Shown: positions 45,063 to 54,852, counted from the first letter of the stretch. The stretch: DNA of 64,000 bases from Streptomyces barkulensis (GCF_002843305.1 NZ_PGSG01000025.1:124001-188000), one strand, 5' to 3'. Numbers and translations: made by a program. Notes: generated by a model not told the origin, from the letters alone.

Positions 45063-48023
45063 ATGAGCGCGTTACCAGTCACGGGCGTACCGCCCAGGCC
45101 TCCCAGAGGCAGAACCAGGAAGCTGCTGGTGGCAGCAGCCGTCGCGATCTCCCTCCCGCTGGGGCTGACCTCGGCCCTGAGCGGGACGGCCCAGGCAGCC
45201 GCCCTCCAGTGCAGCGTGGACTACACGAAGAACGACTGGGGCTCCGGCTTCACCGCGAACGTCACCATCACCAACCGGGGCTCCGAGGCCATCGAGGGCT
45301 GGACCCTGACATACGACTACAGCGGCAACCAGCAGCTCCAGCAGGGCTGGAACGGCCGGTGGTCGCAGTCCGGCAGGACCGTCACGGTCCAGAACCCGAC
45401 CTACGGCACGAGCATCGGCGCCGGCGCGGCCGTCACCGCCGGCGCCAACTTCAGCTACAGCGGCACCAACACCGACCCGACCTCGTTCTCGGTCAACGGC
45501 ACCCGCTGCGGCGGCAACCTCTCCGCCCCCACCGCCACGCTGACCAGCCCCGGAGCGGGCGCGGTCTTCTCCGCGGGCGCCACCATCCCGCTGACGGCCA
45601 CCGCGAGTGCCACGGAGTCCGGGGCCACCATCGAGAAGGTCGAGTTCTACAGCGACACCGAGCTGCTGGGCACCGACACCACGGCGCCCTACTCCTTCGA
45701 CTGGGAGGACGTCCCGGCCGGCGACTACTCGCTCTACGCCGTCGCCCACGACTCCAACGGGATGTCGAGCGAGTCCACCCCCGTCGGCGTCGAGGTGACC
45801 GACGGCCCCGCCGTGGTCGTCACCCCGGCCCAGCTCGGCGTGCGCCAGGGGGAGACCGCCCGGTTCGCCGTCAAGCTCTCCGAGCAGCCGTCCTCGAACG
45901 TGACCGCGACGGTGGAGCGCACCGGCGGGAACACCGGCCTGTCCGTGGCCGACGGCGCCTCGCTCACCTTCACCACGTCGAACTGGGACACCCCCCAGGA
46001 AGTGACCGTCGCCGCCGACGAGACCGGCACCGGAGCGGCGACCTTCACCATCAGCGCCCCCGGCCACGACGCGGCCGAGGTGACGGTCACCCAGCTGTCC
46101 GGCTCCGGCGACGGGGGCGAGTACGAGGACCGCTTCCTGGAGCTCTACAACAAGATCTTCGACCCGGCCAACGGGTACTTCTCGCCGGAGGGCATCCCCT
46201 ACCACTCCGTCGAGACGCTGATGGTCGAGGCCCCCGACCACGGTCACGAGACGACCTCCGAGGCGTACAGCTACCTCATCTGGCTGCAGGCCATGTACGG
46301 CAAGGTCACCGAGGACTGGGACCCGTTCAACGAGTCGTGGCAGATCATGGAGGACTACATGATCCCCACGGCCGACGACCAGCCGACCAACAGCTTCTAC
46401 GACCCCTCCAGCCCGGCCACCTACGCGGCCGAGCACCCGACCCCCGAGGACTACCCGTCGGCGATCGACGGCAACGTCCCGGTCGGCGTGGACCCGATCG
46501 CGGGCGAGCTGCGCAGCGCCTACGGCACCGAAGAGATCTACGGCATGCACTGGCTGCAGGACGTGGACAACGTCTACGGCTACGGCAACGAGCCCGGCAG
46601 CGTCTGCCAGGGCGGGCCGGAGTCGGACGCGCCGTCGTACATCAACACCTTCCAGCGCGGCTCGCAGGAGTCGGTGTGGGAGACCGTCCCGCAGCCCACC
46701 TGCGACGACTTCACCTTCGGCGGTGAGAACGGGTACCTCGACCTGTTCATGGACGACGACGGCTACGCCGAGCAGTGGAAGTTCACCAACGCCCCCGACG
46801 CCGACGCCCGAGCCATCCAGGCCGCCTACTGGGCCGAGATGTGGGCCGAGGAGCAGGGGAAGAAGTCCGAGATCTCCGCGACCCTGTCCAAGGCCGCGAA
46901 GATGGGCGACTACCTGCGCTACGCCTTCTTCGACAAGTACTTCAAGAAGATCGGCGACTGCACCGGTCCCACCTCCTGCCCCGCCGGCACCGGCAAGGAC
47001 AGCGCGCACTACCTGCTGTCCTGGTACTACGCCTGGGGCGGCGCCACCGACACCAGCGCCGGCTGGGCCTGGCGGATCGGCAGCAGCCACAACCACTTCG
47101 GCTACCAGAACCCGATGACGGCCCACGCCCTGACCACCGTCCCGGAGCTGAAGCCCAAGGGCTCCACCGCGGTGTCGGACTGGGAGAAGAGCCTCCAGCG
47201 CCAGGTCGAGTTCTACCGCTGGCTGCAGTCCGACGAGGGCGGCATCGCGGGCGGCGCGACCAACAGCTGGGAGGGCGACTACGGCACCCCGCCGGCCGGC
47301 ACCCCCACCTTCTACGGCATGTTCTACGACGAGAAGCCCGTCTACCACGACCCGCCGTCCAACCAGTGGTTCGGCATGCAGGCCTGGTCGATGGAGCGCG
47401 TCGCCGAGCTCTACCACGAGACCGGCAACGCCACGGCCGGGGAGGTCCTGGACAAGTGGGTCCCGTGGGTCCTGTCCGAGGTGACCGTCAACCCCGACGG
47501 CAACTACCAGATCCCGTCGACGCTCCAGTGGTCGGGCAAGCCCGACACCTGGGACCCCGACAACCCCGGTGACAACTCGGACCTGCACGTGACGGTCAGC
47601 GACTACTCCACCGACGTCGGCGTCACCGCGGCCCTGGCCAAGACCCTGATGTACTACGCCGCCAAGTCCGGCGACGAGGAGGCCAGGAGCACCGCCAAGG
47701 CGCTGATGGACGCCATGTGGGACCACCACCAGGACGCCATGGGCATCGCGGTGGAGGAGACCCGGACCGACTTCGAGCGGTTCGAGAACCCGGTGTACGT
47801 CCCCGAGGGCTGGACCGGCACCATGCCCAACGGCGACAGGATCGACTCCGACTCCACCTTCCTGTCGATCCGCTCCTTCTACAGGGACGATCCGCAGTTC
47901 AACAAGGTGGAGAGCTACCTGAACGGCGGCGAGGCGCCGACGTTCACCTACCACCGCTTCTGGGCCCAGGCGGACGCCGCTCTCGCCCTGGCCACCTACG
48001 CGGACCTCTTCGGCGACGAGTAG
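45063..48023 (+). CDS. CBM2-GH48 secreted reducing-end cellobiohydrolase
   Basis: 986 aa from ATG 45063, with GAGGAGAG 9 bases upstream. Signal peptide (about 1-43), CBM2 (about 45-145), an Ig-like domain (about 155-245, [13 protein letters not shown]), a further beta domain (about 250-345, [16 protein letters not shown]), then the GH48 catalytic domain (about 355-986) starting [13 protein letters not shown]. The [18 protein letters not shown] block holds the family's catalytic Glu. GH48 enzymes act processively on cellulose with GH6 and GH9 partners. The fourth codon is TTA (45072-45074), so translation may need the bldA tRNA. It is followed by three successive hairpins. Confidence 0.94.
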   Translation: MSALPVTGVPPRPPRGRTRKLLVAAAVAISLPLGLTSALSGTAQAAALQCSVDYTKNDWGSGFTANVTITNRGSEAIEGWTLTYDYSGNQQLQQGWNGRWSQSGRTVTVQNPTYGTSIGAGAAVTAGANFSYSGTNTDPTSFSVNGTRCGGNLSAPTATLTSPGAGAVFSAGATIPLTATASATESGATIEKVEFYSDTELLGTDTTAPYSFDWEDVPAGDYSLYAVAHDSNGMSSESTPVGVEVTDGPAVVVTPAQLGVRQGETARFAVKLSEQPSSNVTATVERTGGNTGLSVADGASLTFTTSNWDTPQEVTVAADETGTGAATFTISAPGHDAAEVTVTQLSGSGDGGEYEDRFLELYNKIFDPANGYFSPEGIPYHSVETLMVEAPDHGHETTSEAYSYLIWLQAMYGKVTEDWDPFNESWQIMEDYMIPTADDQPTNSFYDPSSPATYAAEHPTPEDYPSAIDGNVPVGVDPIAGELRSAYGTEEIYGMHWLQDVDNVYGYGNEPGSVCQGGPESDAPSYINTFQRGSQESVWETVPQPTCDDFTFGGENGYLDLFMDDDGYAEQWKFTNAPDADARAIQAAYWAEMWAEEQGKKSEISATLSKAAKMGDYLRYAFFDKYFKKIGDCTGPTSCPAGTGKDSAHYLLSWYYAWGGATDTSAGWAWRIGSSHNHFGYQNPMTAHALTTVPELKPKGSTAVSDWEKSLQRQVEFYRWLQSDEGGIAGGATNSWEGDYGTPPAGTPTFYGMFYDEKPVYHDPPSNQWFGMQAWSMERVAELYHETGNATAGEVLDKWVPWVLSEVTVNPDGNYQIPSTLQWSGKPDTWDPDNPGDNSDLHVTVSDYSTDVGVTAALAKTLMYYAAKSGDEEARSTAKALMDAMWDHHQDAMGIAVEETRTDFERFENPVYVPEGWTGTMPNGDRIDSDSTFLSIRSFYRDDPQFNKVESYLNGGEAPTFTYHRFWAQADAALALATYADLFGDE
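45072..45074 (+). other. Leu-TTA codon (fourth codon of GH48 gene)
   Basis: In frame ATG AGC GCG TTA. In Streptomyces TTA is read only by the bldA tRNA, which is abundant late in growth. Confidence 0.85.
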
Positions 48024-48044
48024 CGGCCGAGGAGGGTGAAGCCG

Positions 48045-48087
48045 GCCCCCCGGTCCGGTCTGGTCGACGGCGGCCGCACCGGGGGGC
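48045..48087 (+). terminator. Hairpin 1 after GH48 gene
   Basis: 10-bp arms 48045-48054 and 48078-48087 are exact complements with a 23-base loop, about 20 bases after the stop. Confidence 0.6.
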
Positions 48088-48102
48088 TTCCAACCCGTAC
48101 CA

Positions 48103-48133
48103 CCGGCGGCACCGGTACGAGCGGTGCCGCCGG
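48103..48133 (+). terminator. Hairpin 2 after GH48 gene
   Basis: 12-bp arms 48103-48114 and 48122-48133 are exact complements with a 7-base loop. Confidence 0.65.
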
Positions 48134-48200
48134 CCGGTGACGAGCCGGAGCGGTGGTCCGTCCGTCCCCGCCTCTCCACCGCCCGGCCGCACCACCCGAT

Positions 48201-48267
48201 GGCCGCGGCCGTCCCGTGCCGGCACCCGGGATCGCACCCGGTGCCGGCACCCGGGACGGCCGCGGCC
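48201..48267. terminator. Long hairpin 3 after GH48 gene
   Basis: A 16-bp plus 9-bp stem with a 2-base bulge (arms from 48201 and to 48267). The apical part also contains a 16-base direct repeat (48216-48231 and 48241-48256). Confidence 0.7.
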
Positions 48268-48615
48268 GCTTTCGGTGCTTCCCGCGGCCCTTCGCCGCCC
48301 CCTTCGCCGCCCCCTTCGCCGTCTCTCACCGCCTCACGCCCCTCCCGGCCCGGCGGAACCGGGAGGTGACCGTGTGCCAGACAGGCGGCCGACGGTGGCG
48401 CCTGCCGGGTGGTTTAGTCCATTCACCTGTACGGGGATTGTCGCCCGACGGGCCGTCCGGGACCGCAACCGGGCCCGTGGGCAGGCGGGTTCACGCGCCC
48501 GGACCCGGACGGTGCTACGCCGTTCGGCGGCCCCGGGCGCGGTCGTGAAGATGCGAGAAGGCTCCGGCTGACGTGTCCTCACATCTATGGCACCGCCGAA
48601 TGGGAGGTCGAAGCG

Positions 48616-49212
48616 ATGGCTGGACAGGGTGGACGTCGGCAGTGGACGCCGGACCGGCGCGGACTGGTGCTGCGCGGTGCGGCACTGGCGGCACTGGGAA
48701 GCGTCCCGTTCCTGGCGGGAAGGACAGGGGGAGCCGGGGGAGGGCGGCCGGGCGGCGACGCCGCCCCGGTGGCCTTCTCGGCCGGGCAGGAGACGGTTTC
48801 GGGTCGCTGGTCCCGGCCGGTGATGGGGGACTACCGGGTCTCGGCCGCCTACGGCATCCCCGGGAACTGGCAGGCGGGCCATCACACGGGCATCGACTTC
48901 GCGATGCCCGTCGGCACCCCCGTCTACGCGATCGGCGCCGGCTCCGTGGTCTTCGCCGGCGAGGCCGGCGCCTACGGGAAGGCGGTGACGGTCAGGATGG
49001 ACGACGGCTACTACGCCCTCTACGCCCATCTGTCGCGGATCTCGGTGAACGGCGGGGAGCGGGTGAAGGCGGGCAGCCCGGTGGGCAGCTCGGGGGCCAC
49101 GGGCCGGGTCACCGGCCCCCACCTCCACTTCGAGGTGCGCAGCAAACGCGGCTACGGCTCGGACGTCGACCCCGTCGCCTATCTCGCCCGGCGCGGAGTG
49201 CGGTTGCTGTGA
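48616..49212 (+). CDS. Secreted M23 family peptidoglycan peptidase
   Basis: 198 aa from ATG 48616, with GGGAGG upstream. A twin-arginine-like RRGLVL at 14-19 and a hydrophobic stretch suggest Tat export. The LytM/M23 zinc site is present: HHTGIDF (89-95) with His and Asp ligands, and PHLHFEV with the HxH pair. It should cleave peptidoglycan cross-bridges, as in wall remodelling. It is a compact single-domain enzyme without a wall-binding domain. It lies between the cellulase locus and tRNA-His and is probably monocistronic. Confidence 0.9.
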   Translation: MAGQGGRRQWTPDRRGLVLRGAALAALGSVPFLAGRTGGAGGGRPGGDAAPVAFSAGQETVSGRWSRPVMGDYRVSAAYGIPGNWQAGHHTGIDFAMPVGTPVYAIGAGSVVFAGEAGAYGKAVTVRMDDGYYALYAHLSRISVNGGERVKAGSPVGSSGATGRVTGPHLHFEVRSKRGYGSDVDPVAYLARRGVRLL

Positions 49213-49322
49213 CCCCCGCCACGCCCCGGTGCGTGGGCCGGTCGTGTTCCCGTCGTGTTCCCGCGGCCCGGCGGACGACGAAGGCCCGGCCTGCTTCCGC
49301 AGACCGGGCCTTGATCGTTCAG

Positions 49323-49396
49323 GGTGAGTAACGGGACTCGAACCCGCGACATCCTGGACCACAACCAGGTGCTCTACCAGCTGAGCTATACCCACC
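49323..49396 (-). tRNA. tRNA-His (anticodon GTG)
   Basis: The 7-bp acceptor stem GTGGGTA/TACTCAC has an additional G at -1 opposite C73, the hallmark of tRNA-His. The anticodon loop is TTGTGGT with anticodon GTG. The T-arm is GGTTCGAGTCC. CCA is not encoded. It lies downstream of orn on the same strand. Confidence 0.97.
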
Positions 49397-49539
49397 ATGA
49401 CCGGCGCTCGTGGTGCTTTCCGCACCGGCCGATAAGAGTGTACAGGGTCGTGGACCCTGCCCGCGCACCATTGTCCCGTGTGGCACCGAGCGGCCCCGGG
49501 AGGAGCGACCGGGCGGCCCGCGGGGAGCGCCGGGGCGCC

Positions 49540-50145
49540 TCAGCCCGCGGCCGGCAGCACGTGCCGGGCCGCGATCCTCCGCGCCGTCTCCGAGTCCGGG
49601 CCGGGGCCGGGGACGAAGACCGCCTCGCGGTAGTAGCGCAGTTCCGCGATGGACTCCCTGATGTCCGCCAGCGCCCGGTGGTTGCCGCTCTTCTCCGGGC
49701 TGTTGTAGTACGCCTTCGGATACCAGCGCCGGGCCAGTTCCTTGACCGAGGAGACGTCGACGATCCGGTAGTGGAGGTAGTCCTCCAGCGTCGGCATGTC
49801 GCGCATCAGGAAGCCGCGGTCGGTCCCGACGGAGTTTCCGCACAGCGGGGCCCGTCCGGGCTCGGGGACGTACTTCCTGATGTACTCCAGGACCCGCTGT
49901 TCGGCGTCCTCCAGCGTGGTGCCCCCGGCCAGTTCGTCGAGAAGACCGGAGGCGGTGTGCATCTCGCGGACGACGTCGGGCATGGTGTCCAGCGCCTCGG
50001 CGGGCGGACGGATCACGATGTCCACCCCGTCACCGAGCACGTTCAGCTCCGAGTCGGTGACCAGCGCGGCCACCTCGACGAGAGCGTCTTCTGACAGCGA
50101 GAGCCCGGTCATCTCGCAGTCGATCCACACCATGCGATCGTTCAT
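49540..50145 (-). CDS. orn: Oligoribonuclease
   Basis: 201 aa from ATG 50145. It is a DEDDh 3'-5' exonuclease: Asp9/Glu11 (WIDCEMTGL), a second Asp (CGNSVGTDRGFL region), and His/Asp in NHRALADI. It degrades 2- to 5-nt RNAs, including pGpG from c-di-GMP turnover, and so links to the c-di-GMP enzyme at 19155. It lies 11 bases downstream of adpA on the same strand, as in other Streptomyces, where loss of orn affects growth and aerial mycelium. Confidence 0.95.
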   Translation of the reverse strand: MNDRMVWIDCEMTGLSLSEDALVEVAALVTDSELNVLGDGVDIVIRPPAEALDTMPDVVREMHTASGLLDELAGGTTLEDAEQRVLEYIRKYVPEPGRAPLCGNSVGTDRGFLMRDMPTLEDYLHYRIVDVSSVKELARRWYPKAYYNSPEKSGNHRALADIRESIAELRYYREAVFVPGPGPDSETARRIAARHVLPAAG

Positions 50146-50155
50146 GCGCTCCAGC

Positions 50156-51448
50156 CTACGGGGCCCGGCCCGGTGTACGGCCCCGCTGGGAGGGCAGGCG
50201 GGGGGTGTAGGTGTCGGATTCCGGTTTGCCGTTTTCGCCCCGTGTGCCACGCTCCGTCCGGTCGGCGTGCTCTCCCCGGCTTCCCCGTTCCCCCTTGTCC
50301 CCTCTTTCCCCCCTGTCCGCTCTCTCTCCTCTCTCCGCGCGCACGGAGTGGGCCGCGCCGTGCGCGGTGGGCTCGGCCGAGACCTGGTCGGCGCGTGCCT
50401 CGGAGGCGCGCTCCCCGCCGCCCTCCGGTCTGCCGGTGCGCGCCCGGTAGGCCGCCCGGTACGCCGCCGGGGAGGCGCCGAGCTGCCGCCGGAAGTGGCC
50501 GCGCAGCGCGACCGGCGAGCGGAAGCCGCAGCGTCCGGCGACCTCGTCGACCGAGTAGTCGGAGGTCTCCAGCAGCCGCTGTGCCTGGAGCACCCGCTGG
50601 GTGATCAGCCACTGCAGCGGTGCGCTGCCGGTCAGCGAGCGGAACCGGCGGTCGAAGGTCCGCCGGCTCATGTAGGCCCGCGCGGCGAGCGTCTCCACGT
50701 CGAACTGCTCATGGAGGTGTTCCAGGGCCCAGGCCACGACCTCGGCGAGCGGGTCGGTGCCGATCTCCTCGGGTAAAGACCTGTCCAGGTAGCGCTCCTG
50801 ACCGCCGTTGCCGCGCCGGGGCGGTACGACGAGGCGGCGGGCCAGGGCTCCCGCCGCCTCGGCGCCGTGGTCGGTGCGCACCACGTGCAGGCACAGGTCG
50901 ATACCCGCCGCCGTGCCGGCGGAGGTGAGGATGTCCCCGTCGTCCACGAACAGCTCGCGCGGGTCGACGTGGACGGCCGGGTACCGCTTGGCCAGTGTCG
51001 GCGCGTACATCCAGTGCGTCGTCGCGGGGCGGCCGTCGAGCAGCCCCGCCGCGGCGAGCACGAACGCACCCGTGCACAGGCCTATGATCCGCGCCCCCTC
51101 CTCGTGCGCCCGCCGCAGGGCGTCGAGGGCCGCGGAGGGTGGCGGCTGGGTGATGGAACGCCAGGCGGGCACGACGATCGTGCCCGCCCGGGAGAGCGCC
51201 TCCAGGCCGTACGGAGCGGTCAACTCCAGGCCTCCCGTGGTACGCAGGGGTCCCTCTTCGCCCGCGCACACCAGAAGGCGGTAGCGGGGAACGCCGGCGT
51301 CCTGCCGGTCGATGCCGAAGACGGACAGCGGGATGGAGCTCTCGAAGATCGGGCCGCCGCCGAAGAGCAGTACGGCGACGATCTCGCGGCGGCGGCGCGC
51401 GGCCAGCTTGCGCGTCGTCCCAGGGCCGTGCGGTGGCTCCTGGCTCAT
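50156..51448 (-). CDS. adpA: Global developmental regulator AdpA
   Basis: 430 aa from ATG 51448. An N-terminal DJ-1/PfpI (GATase1-like) dimerisation domain (about 22-195) is followed by a C-terminal AraC DNA-binding domain (about 235-330; ARAYMSRRTFDRRF and CGFRSPVALRGHF). Leu225 between the domains is encoded by TTA (50774-50776), the conserved bldA-dependent codon of Streptomyces adpA. The last about 95 residues are an Arg/Gly/Glu-rich repetitive tail. AdpA controls morphological development, proteases and secondary metabolism. It is upstream of orn, and a 719-base non-coding region lies before it. Confidence 0.95.
   Translation of the reverse strand: MSQEPPHGPGTTRKLAARRRREIVAVLLFGGGPIFESSIPLSVFGIDRQDAGVPRYRLLVCAGEEGPLRTTGGLELTAPYGLEALSRAGTIVVPAWRSITQPPPSAALDALRRAHEEGARIIGLCTGAFVLAAAGLLDGRPATTHWMYAPTLAKRYPAVHVDPRELFVDDGDILTSAGTAAGIDLCLHVVRTDHGAEAAGALARRLVVPPRRGNGGQERYLDRSLPEEIGTDPLAEVVAWALEHLHEQFDVETLAARAYMSRRTFDRRFRSLTGSAPLQWLITQRVLQAQRLLETSDYSVDEVAGRCGFRSPVALRGHFRRQLGASPAAYRAAYRARTGRPEGGGERASEARADQVSAEPTAHGAAHSVRAERGERADRGERGDKGERGSRGEHADRTERGTRGENGKPESDTYTPRLPSQRGRTPGRAP
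50774..50776 (-). other. Leu-TTA codon in adpA linker
   Basis: In frame between TCT and CCC (residue 225). This is the classic bldA target codon that delays AdpA synthesis. Confidence 0.92.
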
Positions 51449-52167
51449 GGAACTAAGCCCCCCTCAGTCGTCGCGTCCTTCCGGTCCTGCACGTTTCCCC
51501 CGCCGTGGTTAGCCAAGATCGAATCTACTGTGTCTGTCGAGGCTGACGGGACAAGTTCACCACTCGCCGCTATGTCGACATGACAACTTGGCGTGAAGCG
51601 TTCGATCACGAAGCGTTCCACTCGTCGGCGCCCCTGGGAAGAACGCCTTGCTCCGTGGCCGTCCGTCCGCGGGGTGCACTTGTTCGCCTCGATTCTCCCC
51701 GCCCTGGTGGGCGGTGCGGGGTCAGCCTCTGGCAAGTTGTGTACCACGGCTGGAAGTTGGCCGAAAAGCGCGGGGGTCCAGAAAGCGGCGACCGGGGTCC
51801 CGGGGGTGTGCGCCGCGCACCGGGGCGGATCAAAGGCGGTGTCTTCTGCTCCCGTGCGCCCCTGTGCGCCCCTGTTCCGGTACGGCCGCGGCGGTCCCGC
51901 CCCACCCCGCCCCGCCGCGGGCGCCGGGCGGTCACGGGCGGTCACGGGCAGTCACGGGTGGCCCCGGGCGGTCACGGAGAGGCACCGGGGCGGCACGGAG
52001 ACGGCGCGGGGGGCCGCGTCGGCATTGCGCAACGCTTTCCGCTCCGGCATGCTGCACCGGCAGTGACCGCAGCCTCTGGGCAAGGGGGGAGTGCCGTCGT
52101 ACCCTCAGGGGTATGGGCTGAGGAACATGCTTCCAGGACGTATTCCTAGGCACACGTGACGTAACCG
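51449..52167. other. Long non-coding region upstream of adpA (719 b)
   Basis: No gene fits Streptomyces coding bias with conserved features. TGGCGTGAAG at 51590-51599 matches the AdpA consensus TGGCSNGWWY at 9 of 10 positions, consistent with autoregulation. The region is AT-richer near 51500-51600. The right end contains the promoter of the stress protein. Confidence 0.6.
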
Positions 52168-52689
52168 ATGGCTGGACACGAGATCCCCGACCCCGCGGAC
52201 CGCAAGCGGCTCGCCGATCCGGAGGCGACACCCCGGGCGGCGGACGAGACGCGCCACTCCTGCGATCCGGCGTTCCGGCACGGGGTCGTGGTGGGATTCG
52301 ACGGCTCGGTCTCCAGTGAGCGGGCCCTGGCCTACGCCATCGGCATGGCGAGGCGCTCCGACTCCGGGCTGATCATCGTCCATGTCGCCAACCGGCTTCC
52401 GACGACCGTGTGGGCGGGCTGCGAGCCGCCGGTCTTCGTCGACGTCCCCGACCACCGCACCGAGGTGCTGGGTCTGGAGCTGGCCTGCGCGGACCATCTG
52501 TCCGAGGTCCCCTGGATCCTCGTCGAGCGCGGCGGCGACATCTGCCACGAGCTGGAGGAGGTCGGCTGTGAGTACGAGGCCGACGCCATCGTCGTGGGCT
52601 CCACGCACGGCCTCGTCGGCCGGTTCTTCGGCTCGGTCGCGGGCCGCCTCGCCCGCCGCGCGCGGCGCCCGGTCGTCGTCATCCCGTAG
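52168..52689 (+). CDS. Universal stress protein
   Basis: 173 aa, a single UspA domain starting at GVVVGFDGSVSSERAL. The ATP-binding loop is recognisable as VVGSTHGLVGRFFGSVAGRL followed by RRPVVVIP, so it is of the ATP-binding type. About 38 N-terminal residues are disordered. It is cytoplasmic and probably responds to stress or hypoxia through nucleotide binding. It is divergent from adpA across 719 bases and convergent with glmS. No ribosome site is obvious close to ATG 52168. Confidence 0.9.
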   Translation: MAGHEIPDPADRKRLADPEATPRAADETRHSCDPAFRHGVVVGFDGSVSSERALAYAIGMARRSDSGLIIVHVANRLPTTVWAGCEPPVFVDVPDHRTEVLGLELACADHLSEVPWILVERGGDICHELEEVGCEYEADAIVVGSTHGLVGRFFGSVAGRLARRARRPVVVIP

Positions 52690-52872
52690 CGGCCGCCCCG
52701 CCGTTTTCCCCAACTCGCCCCAGGTGGAGGCGAGTCGGTGAATTCCTCCTTGCCCGGAGGTGGATTGCGCGCTTGTGACGGGCATACAGACAGCATCGTG
52801 CCGCCGCGCGGGAAGTGACGGTCCCACGCCGGTGGCCCACCGCCGGCGTGATGGGCGACGCCGGCGCAGGGA

Positions 52873-52916
52873 GGCGGTCCCCTCGTGCGCCCGGTGGCAC
52901 GCACGGGGGGACCGCC
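52873..52916. terminator. 17-bp hairpin after glmS
   Basis: Arms 52873-52889 and 52900-52916 pair over 17 bases with one G-U, with a 10-base loop. It lies between glmS and the convergent stress protein. Confidence 0.78.
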
Positions 52917-52927
52917 CGCTCCGCCGC

Positions 52928-54754
52928 CTACTCCACCGTCACGGACTTCGCCAGGTTGCGGGGCTTGTCGATGTCGCGCCCCAGGGCCAGGGCCGTGTGG
53001 TAGGCGAGGAGCTGGAGCGGGACGCCCAGCAGGATCGGATCCAGCTCCACCTCGTTGCGCGGCACCACGATCGTGTGCCCGGCCTTCTCCTGCCCGGAGT
53101 GCGCCACGGCCAGGATGCGGCCGCCGCGGGCCCGCACCTCCTCCAGCGTGGCGCGGTTCTTCTCCAGCAGCTCGTCCTCGGGCAGCACCGCCACGGTCGG
53201 CACGGCGGGCTCGATCAGGGCCAGCGGGCCGTGCTTGAGCTCGGAGGCCGGGTACGCCTCGGCGTGGATGTAGGAGACCTCCTTGAGCTTCAGGGACGCC
53301 TCGCGCGCCACCGGGTAGCCGCGCACCCGGCCGACGAACATCATCGACCTCGCGTCCGCGTACTCCTGCGCCAGCCTCGCGATCTCCCCCTCCTTCTCCA
53401 GGATCTCGGCGATCTGGCCGGGCAGCCTGCGCAGACCGTCGATGATCCGCCGGCCGTCGGCCACCGACAGGTCGCGGATGCGGCCGAGGTGGAGGGCGAG
53501 CAGCGCGAAGGCGACGGCGGTGTTGGTGAAGCACTTGGTGGACACCACGCACACCTCCGGCCCGGCGTGCACGTACACGCCGCCGTCGGTCTCGCGGGCG
53601 ATGGCCGAGCCGACGACGTTGACCACGCCCAGCACCCGCGCGCCCTTGCGCCGCAGCTCCTGGACGGCGGCCAGGGTGTCGTAGGTCTCCCCGGACTGGC
53701 TGACGGCGATGTAGAGGGTGTCGGGGTCCACCACCGGGTTGCGGTAGCGGAACTCGCTGGCGGGCTCGGCGTCGGCGGGCACCCGGGCCAGCTCCTCGAT
53801 CAGCTGGGCGCCGATCAGGCCCGCGTGGTACGCCGAGCCGCAGCCGAGGATCTTCACCCGGCGCACCCCGCGCGCCTCGCGGGCGTCGAGGTTGAGGCCG
53901 TCGAGGCGGACGGTGGCGAAGCGGTCGTCGATCCGGCCGCGCAGCACCCGGTCCACGGCGTCGGGCTGCTCGCAGATCTCCTTGTGCATATAGGTGTCGT
54001 GGCCGCCCATGTCGTACGACTGCGCCTCCCACTCCACCGTCGTGGGGACGGCGGAGGTGCGGCTGCCCTCGGTGGTGCAGGTGCGGTAGTCATCGGCCTT
54101 GACGGTGGCCATCTCGCCGTCCTCCAGGGTGACCACCTGGCGGGTGTGGGAGACCAGGGCGGCCACGTCGGAGGCGACGAACATCTCGTGCTCGCCGATG
54201 CCGAGCACCACCGGGGAGCCGTTGCGGGCCACGACGATGCGGTCGGGGAAGTCGGCGTGCAGGACGGCGATGCCGTAGGTGCCCTCGATGTGGCGCAGCG
54301 CCTCGCGGACCCGCTCCTCCAGCGTCGGGGCCTGCGAGCGGCCGACGAGGTGGGCGAGGACCTCGGTGTCGGTCTCGGAGGCGAACTCCACGCCCTCGGA
54401 GGCCAGCCTCGCGCGCAGCTCCTCGGCGTTGTCGACGATGCCGTTGTGGACGACGGCCACCCGGCCGGAGGCGTCCCGGTGCGGGTGGGCGTTCTCGTCG
54501 CTGGGGGCGCCGTGGGTGGCCCAGCGGGTGTGGGCGATGCCGGTGGTGCCCGCGAAGCGCTCGGGCAGGCGCGACTCCAGCTCGCGTACGCGGCCCTTGG
54601 CCTTGACCGTGCGCAGACCCGCGGCCCGGCCGGTGCCGCTGCCGTGGACGGCGATGCCGGCGGAGTCGTAGCCCCGGTACTCCAGGCGCTGGAGGCCCTC
54701 CAGCAGGAGCGGGGCGGCCTCGCGCCCGCCGATGTATCCCACGATTCCGCACAT
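52928..54754 (-). CDS. glmS: Glutamine--fructose-6-phosphate aminotransferase
   Basis: 608 aa from ATG 54754. N-terminal glutaminase domain with nucleophile Cys2 (MCGIVGYIGG) and HTRWATHG. Two SIS isomerase domains follow (CGSAYHAGL, SQSGETYDT, then VGRVRGYPVAREASLK) and the DxPRNLAKSVTVE end. It makes glucosamine-6-phosphate for peptidoglycan and other amino sugars. Streptomyces genomes usually carry more than one glmS-type gene; by position this corresponds to the glmS2 that I recall near adpA. It lies 98 bases downstream of a small gene on the same strand. Confidence 0.95.
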   Translation of the reverse strand: MCGIVGYIGGREAAPLLLEGLQRLEYRGYDSAGIAVHGSGTGRAAGLRTVKAKGRVRELESRLPERFAGTTGIAHTRWATHGAPSDENAHPHRDASGRVAVVHNGIVDNAEELRARLASEGVEFASETDTEVLAHLVGRSQAPTLEERVREALRHIEGTYGIAVLHADFPDRIVVARNGSPVVLGIGEHEMFVASDVAALVSHTRQVVTLEDGEMATVKADDYRTCTTEGSRTSAVPTTVEWEAQSYDMGGHDTYMHKEICEQPDAVDRVLRGRIDDRFATVRLDGLNLDAREARGVRRVKILGCGSAYHAGLIGAQLIEELARVPADAEPASEFRYRNPVVDPDTLYIAVSQSGETYDTLAAVQELRRKGARVLGVVNVVGSAIARETDGGVYVHAGPEVCVVSTKCFTNTAVAFALLALHLGRIRDLSVADGRRIIDGLRRLPGQIAEILEKEGEIARLAQEYADARSMMFVGRVRGYPVAREASLKLKEVSYIHAEAYPASELKHGPLALIEPAVPTVAVLPEDELLEKNRATLEEVRARGGRILAVAHSGQEKAGHTIVVPRNEVELDPILLGVPLQLLAYHTALALGRDIDKPRNLAKSVTVE

Positions 54755-54852
54755 ACGGGGTCCTCGGTTTCTCGGAAGGTTCTCGGATGGCTCGATTCGG
54801 GCGCCCGGTTCTCGGGCGCCCGGCTTCCGGGAGGCCGGGTCCCGGGAGGCCG

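Larger units (their letters stand above)
48024..48615. other. Intergenic region with three hairpins (592 b)
   Basis: It holds hairpins at 48045-48087, 48103-48133 and 48201-48267 and then about 350 bases with no clear gene before the M23 peptidase. I looked for a c-di-AMP (ydaO) riboswitch, often found before Streptomyces wall hydrolases, and did not find its conserved core. Confidence 0.6.

Noticed and set aside
45072..48329. 1085-codon minus-strand frame opposite GH48
   Set aside because: Val/Gly/Ala-rich antisense frame produced by GC bias, with no recognisable domain.
48268..48615. c-di-AMP (ydaO) riboswitch before the M23 peptidase
   Set aside because: This class is common before Streptomyces wall hydrolases, but the conserved core bases are not present here.
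51580..52149. Plus-strand small gene upstream of the stress protein
   Set aside because: It has no ribosome site, the composition is low-complexity and no conserved motif is seen; it overlaps the adpA control region.
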